Part shown: in pieces, positions 38,729-46,902 of the stretch
How positions within the stretch are numbered: position 1 is the stretch's first letter
Layout: every line of letters begins with the position of its first letter
NCBI RefSeq assembly: GCF_013280595.1
Contig: NZ_JAAATY010000041.1
Span: 1-64,000, forward strand
Source of the DNA: Kibdelosporangium persicum
GTDB taxonomy: Bacteria; Actinomycetota; Actinomycetes; Mycobacteriales; Pseudonocardiaceae
Length of the DNA: 64,000 nucleotides
Reading direction: 5' to 3'
Translations under genes and position numbers: made by a program
The notes under the pieces: generated by a model
What the model saw: only the letters and a program-made list of their open reading frames with translations
Databases searched by the model: none
What the model was told of the DNA's origin: nothing

Positions 38729-41503
38729 ATGAACGACCCGGCGGTTTTCCTGAGTTACACCTGGACCGACGAGGCGGCAGCCGACCTCGTCGAGCAGGCT
38801 CTGCGCGCCAGAGGACTGACTGTGTTGCGCGCGAAGGACATCCGCCTGTTCGACGGGATCACCGAGAAGCTCCGGCGCGAGCTCGGCTCGGCCGCCGTGC
38901 TGCTCGCCTTCTACTCCCGGCGGTATTCGATCCGGTACGCCTGCCAGTGGGAGCTCACGAAGGCTTTGCTGGCCGCGCGGCGGATCGGTGACCCGGACGA
39001 TCGTGTCCTGGTGATCAATCCGGAGCCGGACGATCTGCACATCGCACCGGTCGAACTCGCCGAGGCCGGCTGCCTGCCTTGGCGCGGCGAACCCGACATC
39101 GATCGGATGGCCGATGCGGTGGCGGACAGGGTGAGGCGAGCGGACACTCCGTTCGGCGAGGTGACCGGCGACGAGCCACATCGTGGCGTGCCACGGAGGT
39201 TCGTGGGGCGGTACCCGGAGATGTGGGCGATCCACAGCAGACTGCTCGGTGGCCGGCCACCGCGGTCCCACTCGGTGGTGGTGATCGAGGCTCCGGCCGG
39301 AATGGGCAAGACGACGCTCGCGGAACAGTACGCGTCCGTCTTCCGGGACGCCTACCCTGGCGGTGTGGTGTGGACGAGCCTCGCCGAAGCGGATGGAGTG
39401 CCGGCACGATTCGCCGCCGCGGTCAACGAGCTGGCCCGTGAGCGTTTCGGTGTGGACCTGTCGGATATGAACGCACGGCAGGCCAAGGCGACAGTCGCGG
39501 GCAGGATCGTCGACGACACGTTGTGGGTCGTCGATGACGTCCCGGACGGACTCGACCGGGACACGCTCGAACAGCTCGTCATTCCGTCGCCAAAGGTGCA
39601 TACCTTGATGGCTATGCGGACCGTGCCGTCGCAGTGGCCGTGCTCGCAGGTACGGATAACCGGGTTTTCCGTGCGGGAGGCCGAGGAACTGTTCCGGGCG
39701 AACTGGACCGTGCTCAGCCGTGACGAACGCCGGGCGATCGGCCGCCTTGTCACCCGCAGCCAGGGGCATCCGCTCACGATCTTGCCGATCGTGGACCGGC
39801 TTCGTGACGCTCAAGGCACGGGCGCCGTGGAGCGGATGGCCGACGAGCCGGTGCTGAAGCTGGAAGACGGGCTGACCGGCCTCGTGCGTGCCCGCAGCGC
39901 GCACGCCCGTGTGGTGCTGGGTTTCCTGGCCGTGCTGGGCCGGGCGCCGATCAGCGGTGACCTGGTGGCCAGGGGGATTTCGGAAGTACTGGGCGGGCGA
40001 ACCCCGATTCTGGTCGCCGAGGCGCTGGACGAACTCGACCGGCACCGCCTCATCCAGCGGGCGGCCGGAAACCGGCGACAGGCGTGGCGGCTACACGCAC
40101 TCGTGGCCGACGCCGTGACCGACGATCTGGATCCCACACTCCTGAGCTCGCTGGCGAGGCACGCGGCGGGAACTCTGCTCGGAAGCCTCGCGAACGCCTC
40201 GATGGATCTCTGCGCGCACGCGTTGCGGGTGGCGAAGAACGCGGCGGTTCCGTCGGCCGACAGGCTGGCGCTGATTCGCGGGGTAGTGATGGCGCACGAG
40301 GCACGCGGTGACATCGCCGCCGCCCGGGACGCCGGGCATCTCGTGATCAGAGTGGCGGCGGGGGACTGGCAGATCAGTGACGTCGCGACCGCGGCACGGC
40401 TGGCGGTCGTCGTCGGCGATGCGCTTGACGCCCTGGGGCATACGGACAAGCTGATCGACCGGGCTCAATGTCGGCGAGACGTCCGGACCGAGTTCAAAGC
40501 ACGCCAGACCGCGGCCACCGCGTATGACATGCTGGGTGACTACGTCCATGCCGACGCACTGTTCCATCAGCACGACCTCCTCCGCGAGCACGGGGCCGTT
40601 CCGGTCTGGCTGTCCGAAGTGGAGCGTCAACAGGCCGAACTGGCCCGGCTGAAGGCGCTGATCCTGCGGGGCGACTACGAGGCCGCGAGGAGAATCGCCG
40701 ACGGCGTCCTTCCCGCGCTCCGGCTCGCGCACCCGCATGGCGCACACAAGGGACCGTGGCCGTTCGCGACCGTGGAGCTGGCCCGGCTCCAGCTGTTGTC
40801 CGGCGAGCTCGCGCACGCCTGCGGCACGGCGAGGAAAGTGCTCGATGTGTTCGGCGCAGCCGGTCTGGTTCGGCATCGGCTGGCCCGTGAGGCCGTCGTG
40901 ATCCTCACGGAGGCTGAGCTGACCATGGCGTTGACCGAGATGCGCGTCAGGCCGGAGCAGTGGTCGCACGCGACGAAACGACTCCAGGAGGCACTCGACG
41001 AATCGACGGAGTGGTACGGCCCGGATGACCCGCTCACGCTGGAGTTGATGGTCTTGCGTGGCCGGACGTTGAGCAGGGACGAAGAGCATCGGAAAGCGGT
41101 CGCGGTTCTGGCGGACGCGCACCGGCGGGCGTCCGCGGCGCTGGGCGAGGATCACCCGCTTTCCCTGCGGGCCCGGCAATGGACCGGCCTGGTGACGATG
41201 GGCAGTCAGCGGTGGGAGGCGGCCGCGGACCTCTTCGAACGCCTGTTGCCACGCCAGGACGCCGTTCTGGGACGGTGTCACCCCGAGAGCCAGTTCACCC
41301 GGTTTCACCTGGGGGCCTGCCTGCTCAGGCGGAACGACCTGAAAAAGGCGAGGCTCCTGCTCGACGAAGCGGTGCCGGTCCTGCACGCCCACCAGGGCCC
41401 GCTGCGGCAGTGGACGGTGATCGTGACGGGCGGCGACGCCTGCACCCGTGTGCCGAATCCGTTGCGGAGATTTGTCAACTTCCTGGACAAGAGCGTGGGC
41501 TGA
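38729..41503 (+). CDS. TIR-NB-ARC-TPR STAND protein
   Basis: 924 aa. Residues 5-110 are a TIR domain (AVFLSYTWTDEAAADLVEQA; FYSRRYSIRYACQWEL) with a likely catalytic Glu75 in the CQWEL motif known from NAD-cleaving TIRs of this type. The NB-ARC follows, with P-loop APAGMGKTT (188-196), VVDDV Walker B and GHPLTILP. Helical repeats of TPR type run from about 560 to the end. This is a full NLR-like layout: sensor repeats, switch ATPase and TIR effector in one chain. Start ATG 38729 has GGAGGG immediately upstream. Its 3' end overlaps the convergent next gene by 29 nt. Confidence 0.85.
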   Translation: MNDPAVFLSYTWTDEAAADLVEQALRARGLTVLRAKDIRLFDGITEKLRRELGSAAVLLAFYSRRYSIRYACQWELTKALLAARRIGDPDDRVLVINPEPDDLHIAPVELAEAGCLPWRGEPDIDRMADAVADRVRRADTPFGEVTGDEPHRGVPRRFVGRYPEMWAIHSRLLGGRPPRSHSVVVIEAPAGMGKTTLAEQYASVFRDAYPGGVVWTSLAEADGVPARFAAAVNELARERFGVDLSDMNARQAKATVAGRIVDDTLWVVDDVPDGLDRDTLEQLVIPSPKVHTLMAMRTVPSQWPCSQVRITGFSVREAEELFRANWTVLSRDERRAIGRLVTRSQGHPLTILPIVDRLRDAQGTGAVERMADEPVLKLEDGLTGLVRARSAHARVVLGFLAVLGRAPISGDLVARGISEVLGGRTPILVAEALDELDRHRLIQRAAGNRRQAWRLHALVADAVTDDLDPTLLSSLARHAAGTLLGSLANASMDLCAHALRVAKNAAVPSADRLALIRGVVMAHEARGDIAAARDAGHLVIRVAAGDWQISDVATAARLAVVVGDALDALGHTDKLIDRAQCRRDVRTEFKARQTAATAYDMLGDYVHADALFHQHDLLREHGAVPVWLSEVERQQAELARLKALILRGDYEAARRIADGVLPALRLAHPHGAHKGPWPFATVELARLQLLSGELAHACGTARKVLDVFGAAGLVRHRLAREAVVILTEAELTMALTEMRVRPEQWSHATKRLQEALDESTEWYGPDDPLTLELMVLRGRTLSRDEEHRKAVAVLADAHRRASAALGEDHPLSLRARQWTGLVTMGSQRWEAAADLFERLLPRQDAVLGRCHPESQFTRFHLGACLLRRNDLKKARLLLDEAVPVLHAHQGPLRQWTVIVTGGDACTRVPNPLRRFVNFLDKSVG

Positions 41504-42485
41504 CGTGGTCCGGGGCGTCGCAACGAGGCCGCCAGCCGATCCCGTACGAGGTCGAGGGAACCAGGTCGCGGAACGTCGCCTGCACCTCACCGGCGCTGTC
41601 GGCGTGCAGCGTCTTCCGGTGTGGCACCGGGTCACTCGCTTCGAGGGGCAGCTCGCCGTCGATCAGCCAGACCCGCTCGGGAACCCGGTCGCGGCCGAAC
41701 CTGATCCGCAGGCGGAACTCGTCGCAGGCGAACCGGGGAGTGCACGCGTAGAACGGCAGCAGCGACGGGACACGGACGCGGAAGAAGAACTCGTGATGAT
41801 CTCCGATGGCCAGTGGCTTCGGTGGTTTCAGGACGATCTCGACCCGGTTGGAGGACAGCAACCGCGGCGGCGTGGCCATGTCGCCACCGCCCAGCACCGC
41901 GATGCCGAGGTCGGAAAGGTCGAGCGGGACCGGCGGGTTCTCGACCGGCGCGATGGTGAGCCAGTGCCGGATCTCGGTCAGGCCGTCGGCGTGGCTGACG
42001 ATCCTCCGCGTTTCGAACACCTCGATCTCCGGTTGGTCGAGGATGAGGTCCACGCGCAACAGTTCGGTGTGCCACGGGTTGCCGTCCACGGGCTCCACGG
42101 CCTTGCCGGCAGGCGGCGACTGGGTCAGGGTCATCTCGGCGATCCGGTAGATGACCCGGTCGGCCCGGCGCTGCATCGTGCGGACCTCGCGGTCGACGAC
42201 CTTTCCGAGATGTTCGAGCCGGGCCAGGTAGGGCAGATCGCCGGAGCCGCCGAAGCCGAACGCCGTCCGGGCGATCGTGGCGATGGCCTCGGGCAACCGT
42301 GAGATCGTGGCCGCCAGCCAGTCCGTGATCTTCTGGCGCACGATTCCGGGTGAATCGCCGTCGGTCACACCGCTCACCTGCCTGACGGCCGGGCCCGCGC
42401 GCGCGACAAGATTCGGATCCTCGACTCCCAAACCGGTGCGCAGCACTTTCAAGTCGCCGATGAGATCGTCGATCTTGGCCGGCAT
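41475..42485 (-). CDS. protein of unknown family in the conflict island
   Basis: 336 aa, predicted soluble. The first 110 residues are helical (MPAKIDDLIGDLKVLRTGLG) with a short Gly-rich insert. The C-terminal 200 residues are beta-rich with many aromatic residues (HHEFFFRVRVPSLLPFYACT). No catalytic motif is clear. ATG 42485 follows GAAGGTGG. It converges on, and overlaps, the TIR-NB-ARC gene end. It is divergent from the micropeptide and the XRE-NB-ARC gene. I cannot assign a function. Confidence 0.6.
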   Translation of the reverse strand: MPAKIDDLIGDLKVLRTGLGVEDPNLVARAGPAVRQVSGVTDGDSPGIVRQKITDWLAATISRLPEAIATIARTAFGFGGSGDLPYLARLEHLGKVVDREVRTMQRRADRVIYRIAEMTLTQSPPAGKAVEPVDGNPWHTELLRVDLILDQPEIEVFETRRIVSHADGLTEIRHWLTIAPVENPPVPLDLSDLGIAVLGGGDMATPPRLLSSNRVEIVLKPPKPLAIGDHHEFFFRVRVPSLLPFYACTPRFACDEFRLRIRFGRDRVPERVWLIDGELPLEASDPVPHRKTLHADSAGEVQATFRDLVPSTSYGIGWRPRCDAPDHVSPRSCPGS

Positions 42486-42558
42486 GGCGCCACCTTCGTG
42501 TCCCGTCATCGATCAGCGAGTCTACCCATCAACTCGGTGCTCCCGGCAGGACCGGCCG

Positions 42559-42639
42559 GGGGTTTCCGCTGGTTTCCACCCAGGAGGAAACCCCGCAGGA
42601 TATCCGGGTCCGACCTGTTTCCGCGGAGCGTGAAACAGG
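42559..42639. other. two hairpins with repeated GTTTCC in the divergent intergenic region
   Basis: GGGGTTTCC (42559-42567) pairs with GGAAACCCC (42586-42594). CCTGTTTC (42614-42621) pairs with GAAACAGG (42632-42639). The word GTTTCC occurs three times within this 80-bp stretch. It lies upstream of both the micropeptide ORF (plus strand) and the unknown-family gene (minus strand), so it could be an operator or a structured leader. Confidence 0.45.
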
Positions 42640-42765
42640 CAACCACTGTCCACTCCAGGAATGCGGATCGACGATGAGTTCGCCGAAATCATTCGGCAGG
42701 GCACATCAGCCGATAACGAGGCCGGATCGGGTTTCGTGAACGATTCGCGAGAGGGGTGGAGTTTC

Positions 42766-42819
42766 ATGCACACGCACATCATCGTGGTACTGGGCCAGCT
42801 GGTCGCGCTGTTCGGCTAA
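42766..42819 (+). CDS. 17-residue hydrophobic micropeptide ORF
   Basis: The peptide is MHTHIIVVLGQLVALFG, with a GGGGTGGAG-type ribosome site 5-13 nt upstream of the ATG. A strong hairpin follows ten bases after its TAA, and the XRE-NB-ARC-TPR regulator starts 81 nt further on. It could be a signal peptide for that regulator, a leader peptide for attenuation, or a small toxic peptide. The coding call rests only on the ribosome site, the compact layout and the hydrophobic sequence. Confidence 0.45.
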   Translation: MHTHIIVVLGQLVALFG

Positions 42820-42828
42820 CCGGTTCAT

Positions 42829-42865
42829 GGTCCGGCCGGTCGCCGAGGGGGCGGCCGGCCGGGCC
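42829..42865 (+). terminator. terminator or attenuator before the XRE-NB-ARC gene
   Basis: GGTCCGGCCGGTCGCC (42829-42844) pairs over 16 positions, two of them G-U, with GGCGGCCGGCCGGGCC (42850-42865). The loop is GAGGG and TTT follows. It separates the micropeptide ORF from the regulator gene (start 42901), so read-through would decide expression of the regulator if they share a promoter. Confidence 0.75.
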
Positions 42866-42900
42866 TTTCCTCGGCACGGTCAGGAAGGGAAGATCACCTC

Positions 42901-45090
42901 ATGTCGGAGTTCGGGTCGGAGCTGAAACGCCTTCGCGAGGCCGCGGGACTGTCACTGGCGGCGCTGGCGTCGGCCATCCCGACGTCCAAGGGTTATCTCA
43001 GCAAGATCGAGAACGGCAAGGCCAACGTCAGCCGTGTCATCGCCGATGCGTGCGACAAGGCGTTGCAGGCGAAAGGCCAGTTGGCCGCTCTCGCGGCCAA
43101 ACCGGCTGTTCCCGACGGCGGGTCAAGCCGTGGCTCGATCGGGCTCCCGGTCGGTACGCGGCATTTTGTCGGCCGGGTGGCCGAATTGGACAGATTGTCG
43201 TTCATGCTGTCACGTCAGGACGCCGTCGGGGTATGTGTCGTGCACGGAATGGCTGGTGTCGGCAAGACGACTGTCGCTATCGCCGCCGCCCGAGCCGCGG
43301 CGGCGGATTTCCCTGACGGCTGCCTGTTCTTCGATTTCCGCGGCCACACGCCGGGCGCGCCGCTGCTGACGCCCGCGGACAGCCTGCGCTGGGTACTCGG
43401 CTTGCTGGAGGTGCCGGGCGAAAAGATTCCGACGGACGTCAACGGCATGGCCAACCTTTATCAGTCGCTGCTGCACGGACGGCGGATCCTGCTGGTCTTC
43501 GACAACGTCCGCACCGCCCAGCAGGTCAGGCAGCTGCTCCCGGCCGAGCCGGGCTGTCGCGTGATCATCACCAGCCGCGGGCGGCTTCCCGCGCTGGACG
43601 ACGCGGCGCGCATCCCGCTCGACGTGCTGTCCACTGAGGACTCAGTTGATCTTTTCCGCTCTGTGGCAGGGCACTCGGTGCCCATCGACGACGACCAGGT
43701 GCCCGTCATCGTCAAGCACTGCGGGATGCTGCCGTTGGCGATCCGGATCATAGCCGCGAGATTCGTCGCGGGCGGGTGGACCACAACGGGGCTCGCCGGC
43801 CGGCTCGCCGACGAGAACACCAGGCTGGGTTCTCTTGACGACGGTGAACGCAGCGTGGCGAGCGCGTTCTGGGTGTCCTATGACATGTTGCCGCTTGATC
43901 AGCGCTGGTTCTTCGGTTTGCTGGCACTGCTTCCGACCGCGTCGGCCGAGACGTCCGCCGTGCACGCGATGGCCGGCCTGCCGCCGGAGCAGGCGGACCT
44001 GCTGCTGGATCGGTTGCACGACGCCAATCTGCTCACGCGGGATGAGCGCGGGTTCGTCGAACTGCACGACCTGATGCGCACGTTCGCGGCCAGGTACGCC
44101 CTGCCTGAGATCAGCGCGGAGGAGCAAGCCGCGGCAGCGGGGCGGCTGGTGGACCACGCTCTGGCCAAGGTGTACGCGGCGGACGAGCTCCTTGAACCGT
44201 ACCGTTTCCGGCCCGGTGTGGACCTCCCAGCGGCACGTGAGATGCCTTTCGGGTCCGTCGGCGCGGCCCTGAGCTGGCTGCGCCGGCAGTGGCCCGCGCT
44301 CGCCCAGCTGACCGAGCTGGCGTCGAAGTACGGCTGGCATCGCCGATGCTGGCAGCTGGCCTACATCCTGCGCTCGTTCTTCTTCCGTGAACGGCTCCTG
44401 GAGCCGTGGATCAGCACACACAAGCGCGCCCTCGCGTCGGCCGAGCGGAACGGCGACACCGATGGCGTCGGAATGATCTTGAACAACCTGGGCATGGTCT
44501 ACCTTGAACTGGGTGACGTCAGCGGGGCGGTCGAGTGCCATGACCGTGCGGAGCTGTGCTGCAGGCAAGCTGGTGACTCGCGAGGCGCCACTGACGCGGT
44601 GTCCAGCCGCGCATGGGTGTCCCTGTCCGTGGGGGACTATGCCGCGGCGGAGCGTGACCTGACCAGCACACTGGCGACGTACCGAGAGGCGGGGCGGACC
44701 CGCAACGTCGTGATAGCACTACGTGGTCTCGCTTTTGTGCTCACCGCTACGGGCCGGTTCGACGAGGCGCTCGGCCATGCGCATGAGGCGCGTGCGCTGG
44801 CGCAACTGCCGCGCGAGGTGCTGGTGACGATCAACTGCATCGCGTGGATCCACTACCGGGCCGGCCGGCTGGACCAAGCGGAACGCCAGTACCAGGCGGC
44901 ACTGAATCTCGCCGAACTCGTCGACAGTGACTACGAACTGGCGCGCGCCTTCCTCGGAATGGGAAACGTCGCCGCCCGCCGGGGCGAAGACGACACCGCC
45001 AAGACCCTGTGGGCCCACGCCGACGATCTCGGAGTGATGGTCAATCCGATCGTGCTGGGAGAGGCTCAAGCTCGTCTCGAACTCACGTGA
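42901..45090 (+). CDS. XRE-NB-ARC-TPR regulator
   Basis: 729 aa. Residues 1-65 are an XRE-type HTH (LKRLREAAGLSLAALASAIP, KGYLSKIENGKANVS). The NB-ARC P-loop GMAGVGKTT lies at 116-124, with VFDNVRTAQQVRQLLP and GMLPLAIRI motifs. A TPR domain runs from about 500 to 729 (NNLGMVYLELGDVSGAVECH). HTH plus TPR resembles the peptide-sensing RRNPP regulators, with a switch ATPase added. AGGAAGG precedes the ATG. It is preceded by a micropeptide ORF and terminator, and its 3' end is 33 nt from the convergent SEFIR gene. Confidence 0.88.
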   Translation: MSEFGSELKRLREAAGLSLAALASAIPTSKGYLSKIENGKANVSRVIADACDKALQAKGQLAALAAKPAVPDGGSSRGSIGLPVGTRHFVGRVAELDRLSFMLSRQDAVGVCVVHGMAGVGKTTVAIAAARAAAADFPDGCLFFDFRGHTPGAPLLTPADSLRWVLGLLEVPGEKIPTDVNGMANLYQSLLHGRRILLVFDNVRTAQQVRQLLPAEPGCRVIITSRGRLPALDDAARIPLDVLSTEDSVDLFRSVAGHSVPIDDDQVPVIVKHCGMLPLAIRIIAARFVAGGWTTTGLAGRLADENTRLGSLDDGERSVASAFWVSYDMLPLDQRWFFGLLALLPTASAETSAVHAMAGLPPEQADLLLDRLHDANLLTRDERGFVELHDLMRTFAARYALPEISAEEQAAAAGRLVDHALAKVYAADELLEPYRFRPGVDLPAAREMPFGSVGAALSWLRRQWPALAQLTELASKYGWHRRCWQLAYILRSFFFRERLLEPWISTHKRALASAERNGDTDGVGMILNNLGMVYLELGDVSGAVECHDRAELCCRQAGDSRGATDAVSSRAWVSLSVGDYAAAERDLTSTLATYREAGRTRNVVIALRGLAFVLTATGRFDEALGHAHEARALAQLPREVLVTINCIAWIHYRAGRLDQAERQYQAALNLAELVDSDYELARAFLGMGNVAARRGEDDTAKTLWAHADDLGVMVNPIVLGEAQARLELT

Positions 45091-45123
45091 CACGACGCGA
45101 GCTGGTGGCGCACCTGACCACCA

Positions 45124-46086
45124 TCAGTACAGACTTGGATCTCCCCACGCGAGTTCGGGTAACGCCACCGCGCCCTTCGAATCTGCCAGCAGAGGAGAAG
45201 CCGCGGCACCCGGACGGGACATTTCCAACCGCAGCCGTTGTGCGCCAGTGACGTCCACTTTGATCGTGGCGGACTTGCCCAGCGCCACCTTGCCTTCGTG
45301 CCGCGGGTCGCCGTCGACACAGACCCGGAAATGCCCCACCTGGAAGGTCTCGGCCGCGTCGTCGGGTACTCCGACCACCGAGGTCATCAAGCAGTAGGCG
45401 CCGCCGAGATCGATCTCCACAAAAGCGTGCGAGTCCGAGGTGGCCGGCGACGGCCGCAGAACGATGCTGTTCTCGTACCGCACACCGTCGATCTGCGCGC
45501 TGTCCGCTCGGATGTGCGGACTGGCAACGGTCCATCGCATTCCGTTGACGAACAACGTGCGCCGGTTGTTCTGGCCGCCCAACCACTCTCCACGCCGAGG
45601 CATGGGATGGCGGCCCACTCCCGTGATCGCGGCCACGAGGTCCTGTACTCCCTCGTCCGAGATCTCGTGGATCTTGAACCGCGTCGTGGAGTAGCCGGCG
45701 AGGAACACCGGCAGGTCTTCGACCGTCCTTCCGGGCAGCAGGACCGGCAGGATTCGTTCGGTCTCCCTGCGGATGTCCTTGGTGATGTTGTTGCGCATGA
45801 TCATCGCCTCGAACTGCGCGCCGCGGCCCTCGTCCGGTGGCGCGGTCCCCTCCGCCCTCCGCCGGAACTCCGGTGAGCCGACGACCACGATGTAGTCCGC
45901 TTCGGTCAGCAGGTTCATCGCCCAGATCGACCAGTCGATGCGCTTGTTGTCGGCCCATTGGTCGAACTGCACGTCCAGTCCGATCCGGGCGCGCAGAAAC
46001 GTGGCGAGACGGCGTACCTGGGCTTCGTGGTCAGGTGACTCGTGAGCGTAGCTGACGAACACCAGTGGCGCGGTCCGGTCGGGCAT
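45124..46086 (-). CDS. SEFIR/TIR-like protein fused to an NPCBM-like domain
   Basis: 320 aa. Residues 8-155 are a SEFIR domain (LVFVSYAHESPDHEAQVRRL; FDQWADNKRIDWSIW; EGRGAQFEAMIM with a possible catalytic Glu). From about 175 to 305 comes a beta-sandwich with the NPCBM pattern (HAFVEIDLGGAYCLMTSVVG; FRVCVDGDPRHEGK). This domain normally binds carbohydrate outside the cell, yet no signal peptide is present. The sandwich may sense a cell-wall or phage glycan, or self-associate. ATG 46086 follows AGGGGGA. It is divergent from the TIR-HerA operon. Confidence 0.8.
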   Translation of the reverse strand: MPDRTAPLVFVSYAHESPDHEAQVRRLATFLRARIGLDVQFDQWADNKRIDWSIWAMNLLTEADYIVVVGSPEFRRRAEGTAPPDEGRGAQFEAMIMRNNITKDIRRETERILPVLLPGRTVEDLPVFLAGYSTTRFKIHEISDEGVQDLVAAITGVGRHPMPRRGEWLGGQNNRRTLFVNGMRWTVASPHIRADSAQIDGVRYENSIVLRPSPATSDSHAFVEIDLGGAYCLMTSVVGVPDDAAETFQVGHFRVCVDGDPRHEGKVALGKSATIKVDVTGAQRLRLEMSRPGAAASPLLADSKGAVALPELAWGDPSLY

Positions 46087-46304
46087 CAATCCCCCTGATA
46101 CGTAAGGAAAGCCGGTGTGTCGCGGTGCGTAGTATTGTCGGTGATCACGCGATGGGCGTAACGGTTGTCGTCCGGATGTCATGTTTTTGACGTGTGTCCG
46201 CCACGGGCGGGAAGTGTCCACCTTTTGACATGTCCCATGTCTATTTCGGAGCCGCCTTCCCGACTTAGGATCTCCCGGCCGGGGAGACATGGTTCGAAGG
46301 AGCG

Positions 46305-46898
46305 ATGGCACGCGTGTACGAGTACGACGTGTTCATCAGCTACCAACGGGCTGGCAACACAGTTCCTCCCTGGGTGCGTAACCACTTCTACCCGCGCCTG
46401 ACCGAGCTGCTGGACGACCAGCTCGACCATGACGTGCGAATCTTCTTCGACGAGAACGTCACAGGCGGTGCGAAGTGGCCGGTCGAGCTGCAGAACGCGT
46501 TGCGGCGGACGCGCGTCCTCGTTCCGGTCTGTTCGCCGAAGTACTTCCTCAGCGAGTGGTGCATGGCGGAGTGGCACTCCATGGCCCGGCGCGAGGAACT
46601 GGTCAGCCGGACGGCGGCCACGCGCAGACACAGCCTGATCTACCCGGTGATCTTCTGCGACTCCAGGAACTTCCCCGACTACGCCCACGAGCGCCAGATG
46701 CGTGACTTCAGGAGCTGGGCCTTCCCCTACGCCCACTTCCAGGAAAGCCAGGCCTATCTGGACTTCCACAGGGAGATGATGCAGTTCGCCGAGGAACTGA
46801 CCGAGCTCATCGAAGCGGCGCCGCAGTGGCGGCCGGACTGGCCGGTCACCACGCCGGGTGCCGAGCGCCCCAGGCCATCCCACCTGCCGAGGTTCTAG
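46305..46898 (+). CDS. TIR domain protein, first gene of the TIR-HerA operon
   Basis: 197 aa. A TIR domain fills residues 5-140: YDVFISYQRAGNTVPPWVRN, VRIFFDENVTGGAKWPVELQ and SPKYFLSEWCMAEWHSM. S83, W85, C86 and Glu89 match the S-x-W-C-x-x-E active-site motif of NAD-cleaving TIR domains, so the enzyme is probably active as an NADase. The C-terminus is a short helical tail. AAGGAG lies just before the ATG. It is 4 nt ahead of the KGGVGR ATPase gene. Confidence 0.87.
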   Translation: MARVYEYDVFISYQRAGNTVPPWVRNHFYPRLTELLDDQLDHDVRIFFDENVTGGAKWPVELQNALRRTRVLVPVCSPKYFLSEWCMAEWHSMARREELVSRTAATRRHSLIYPVIFCDSRNFPDYAHERQMRDFRSWAFPYAHFQESQAYLDFHREMMQFAEELTELIEAAPQWRPDWPVTTPGAERPRPSHLPRF

Positions 46899-46902
46899 CG
46901 CC

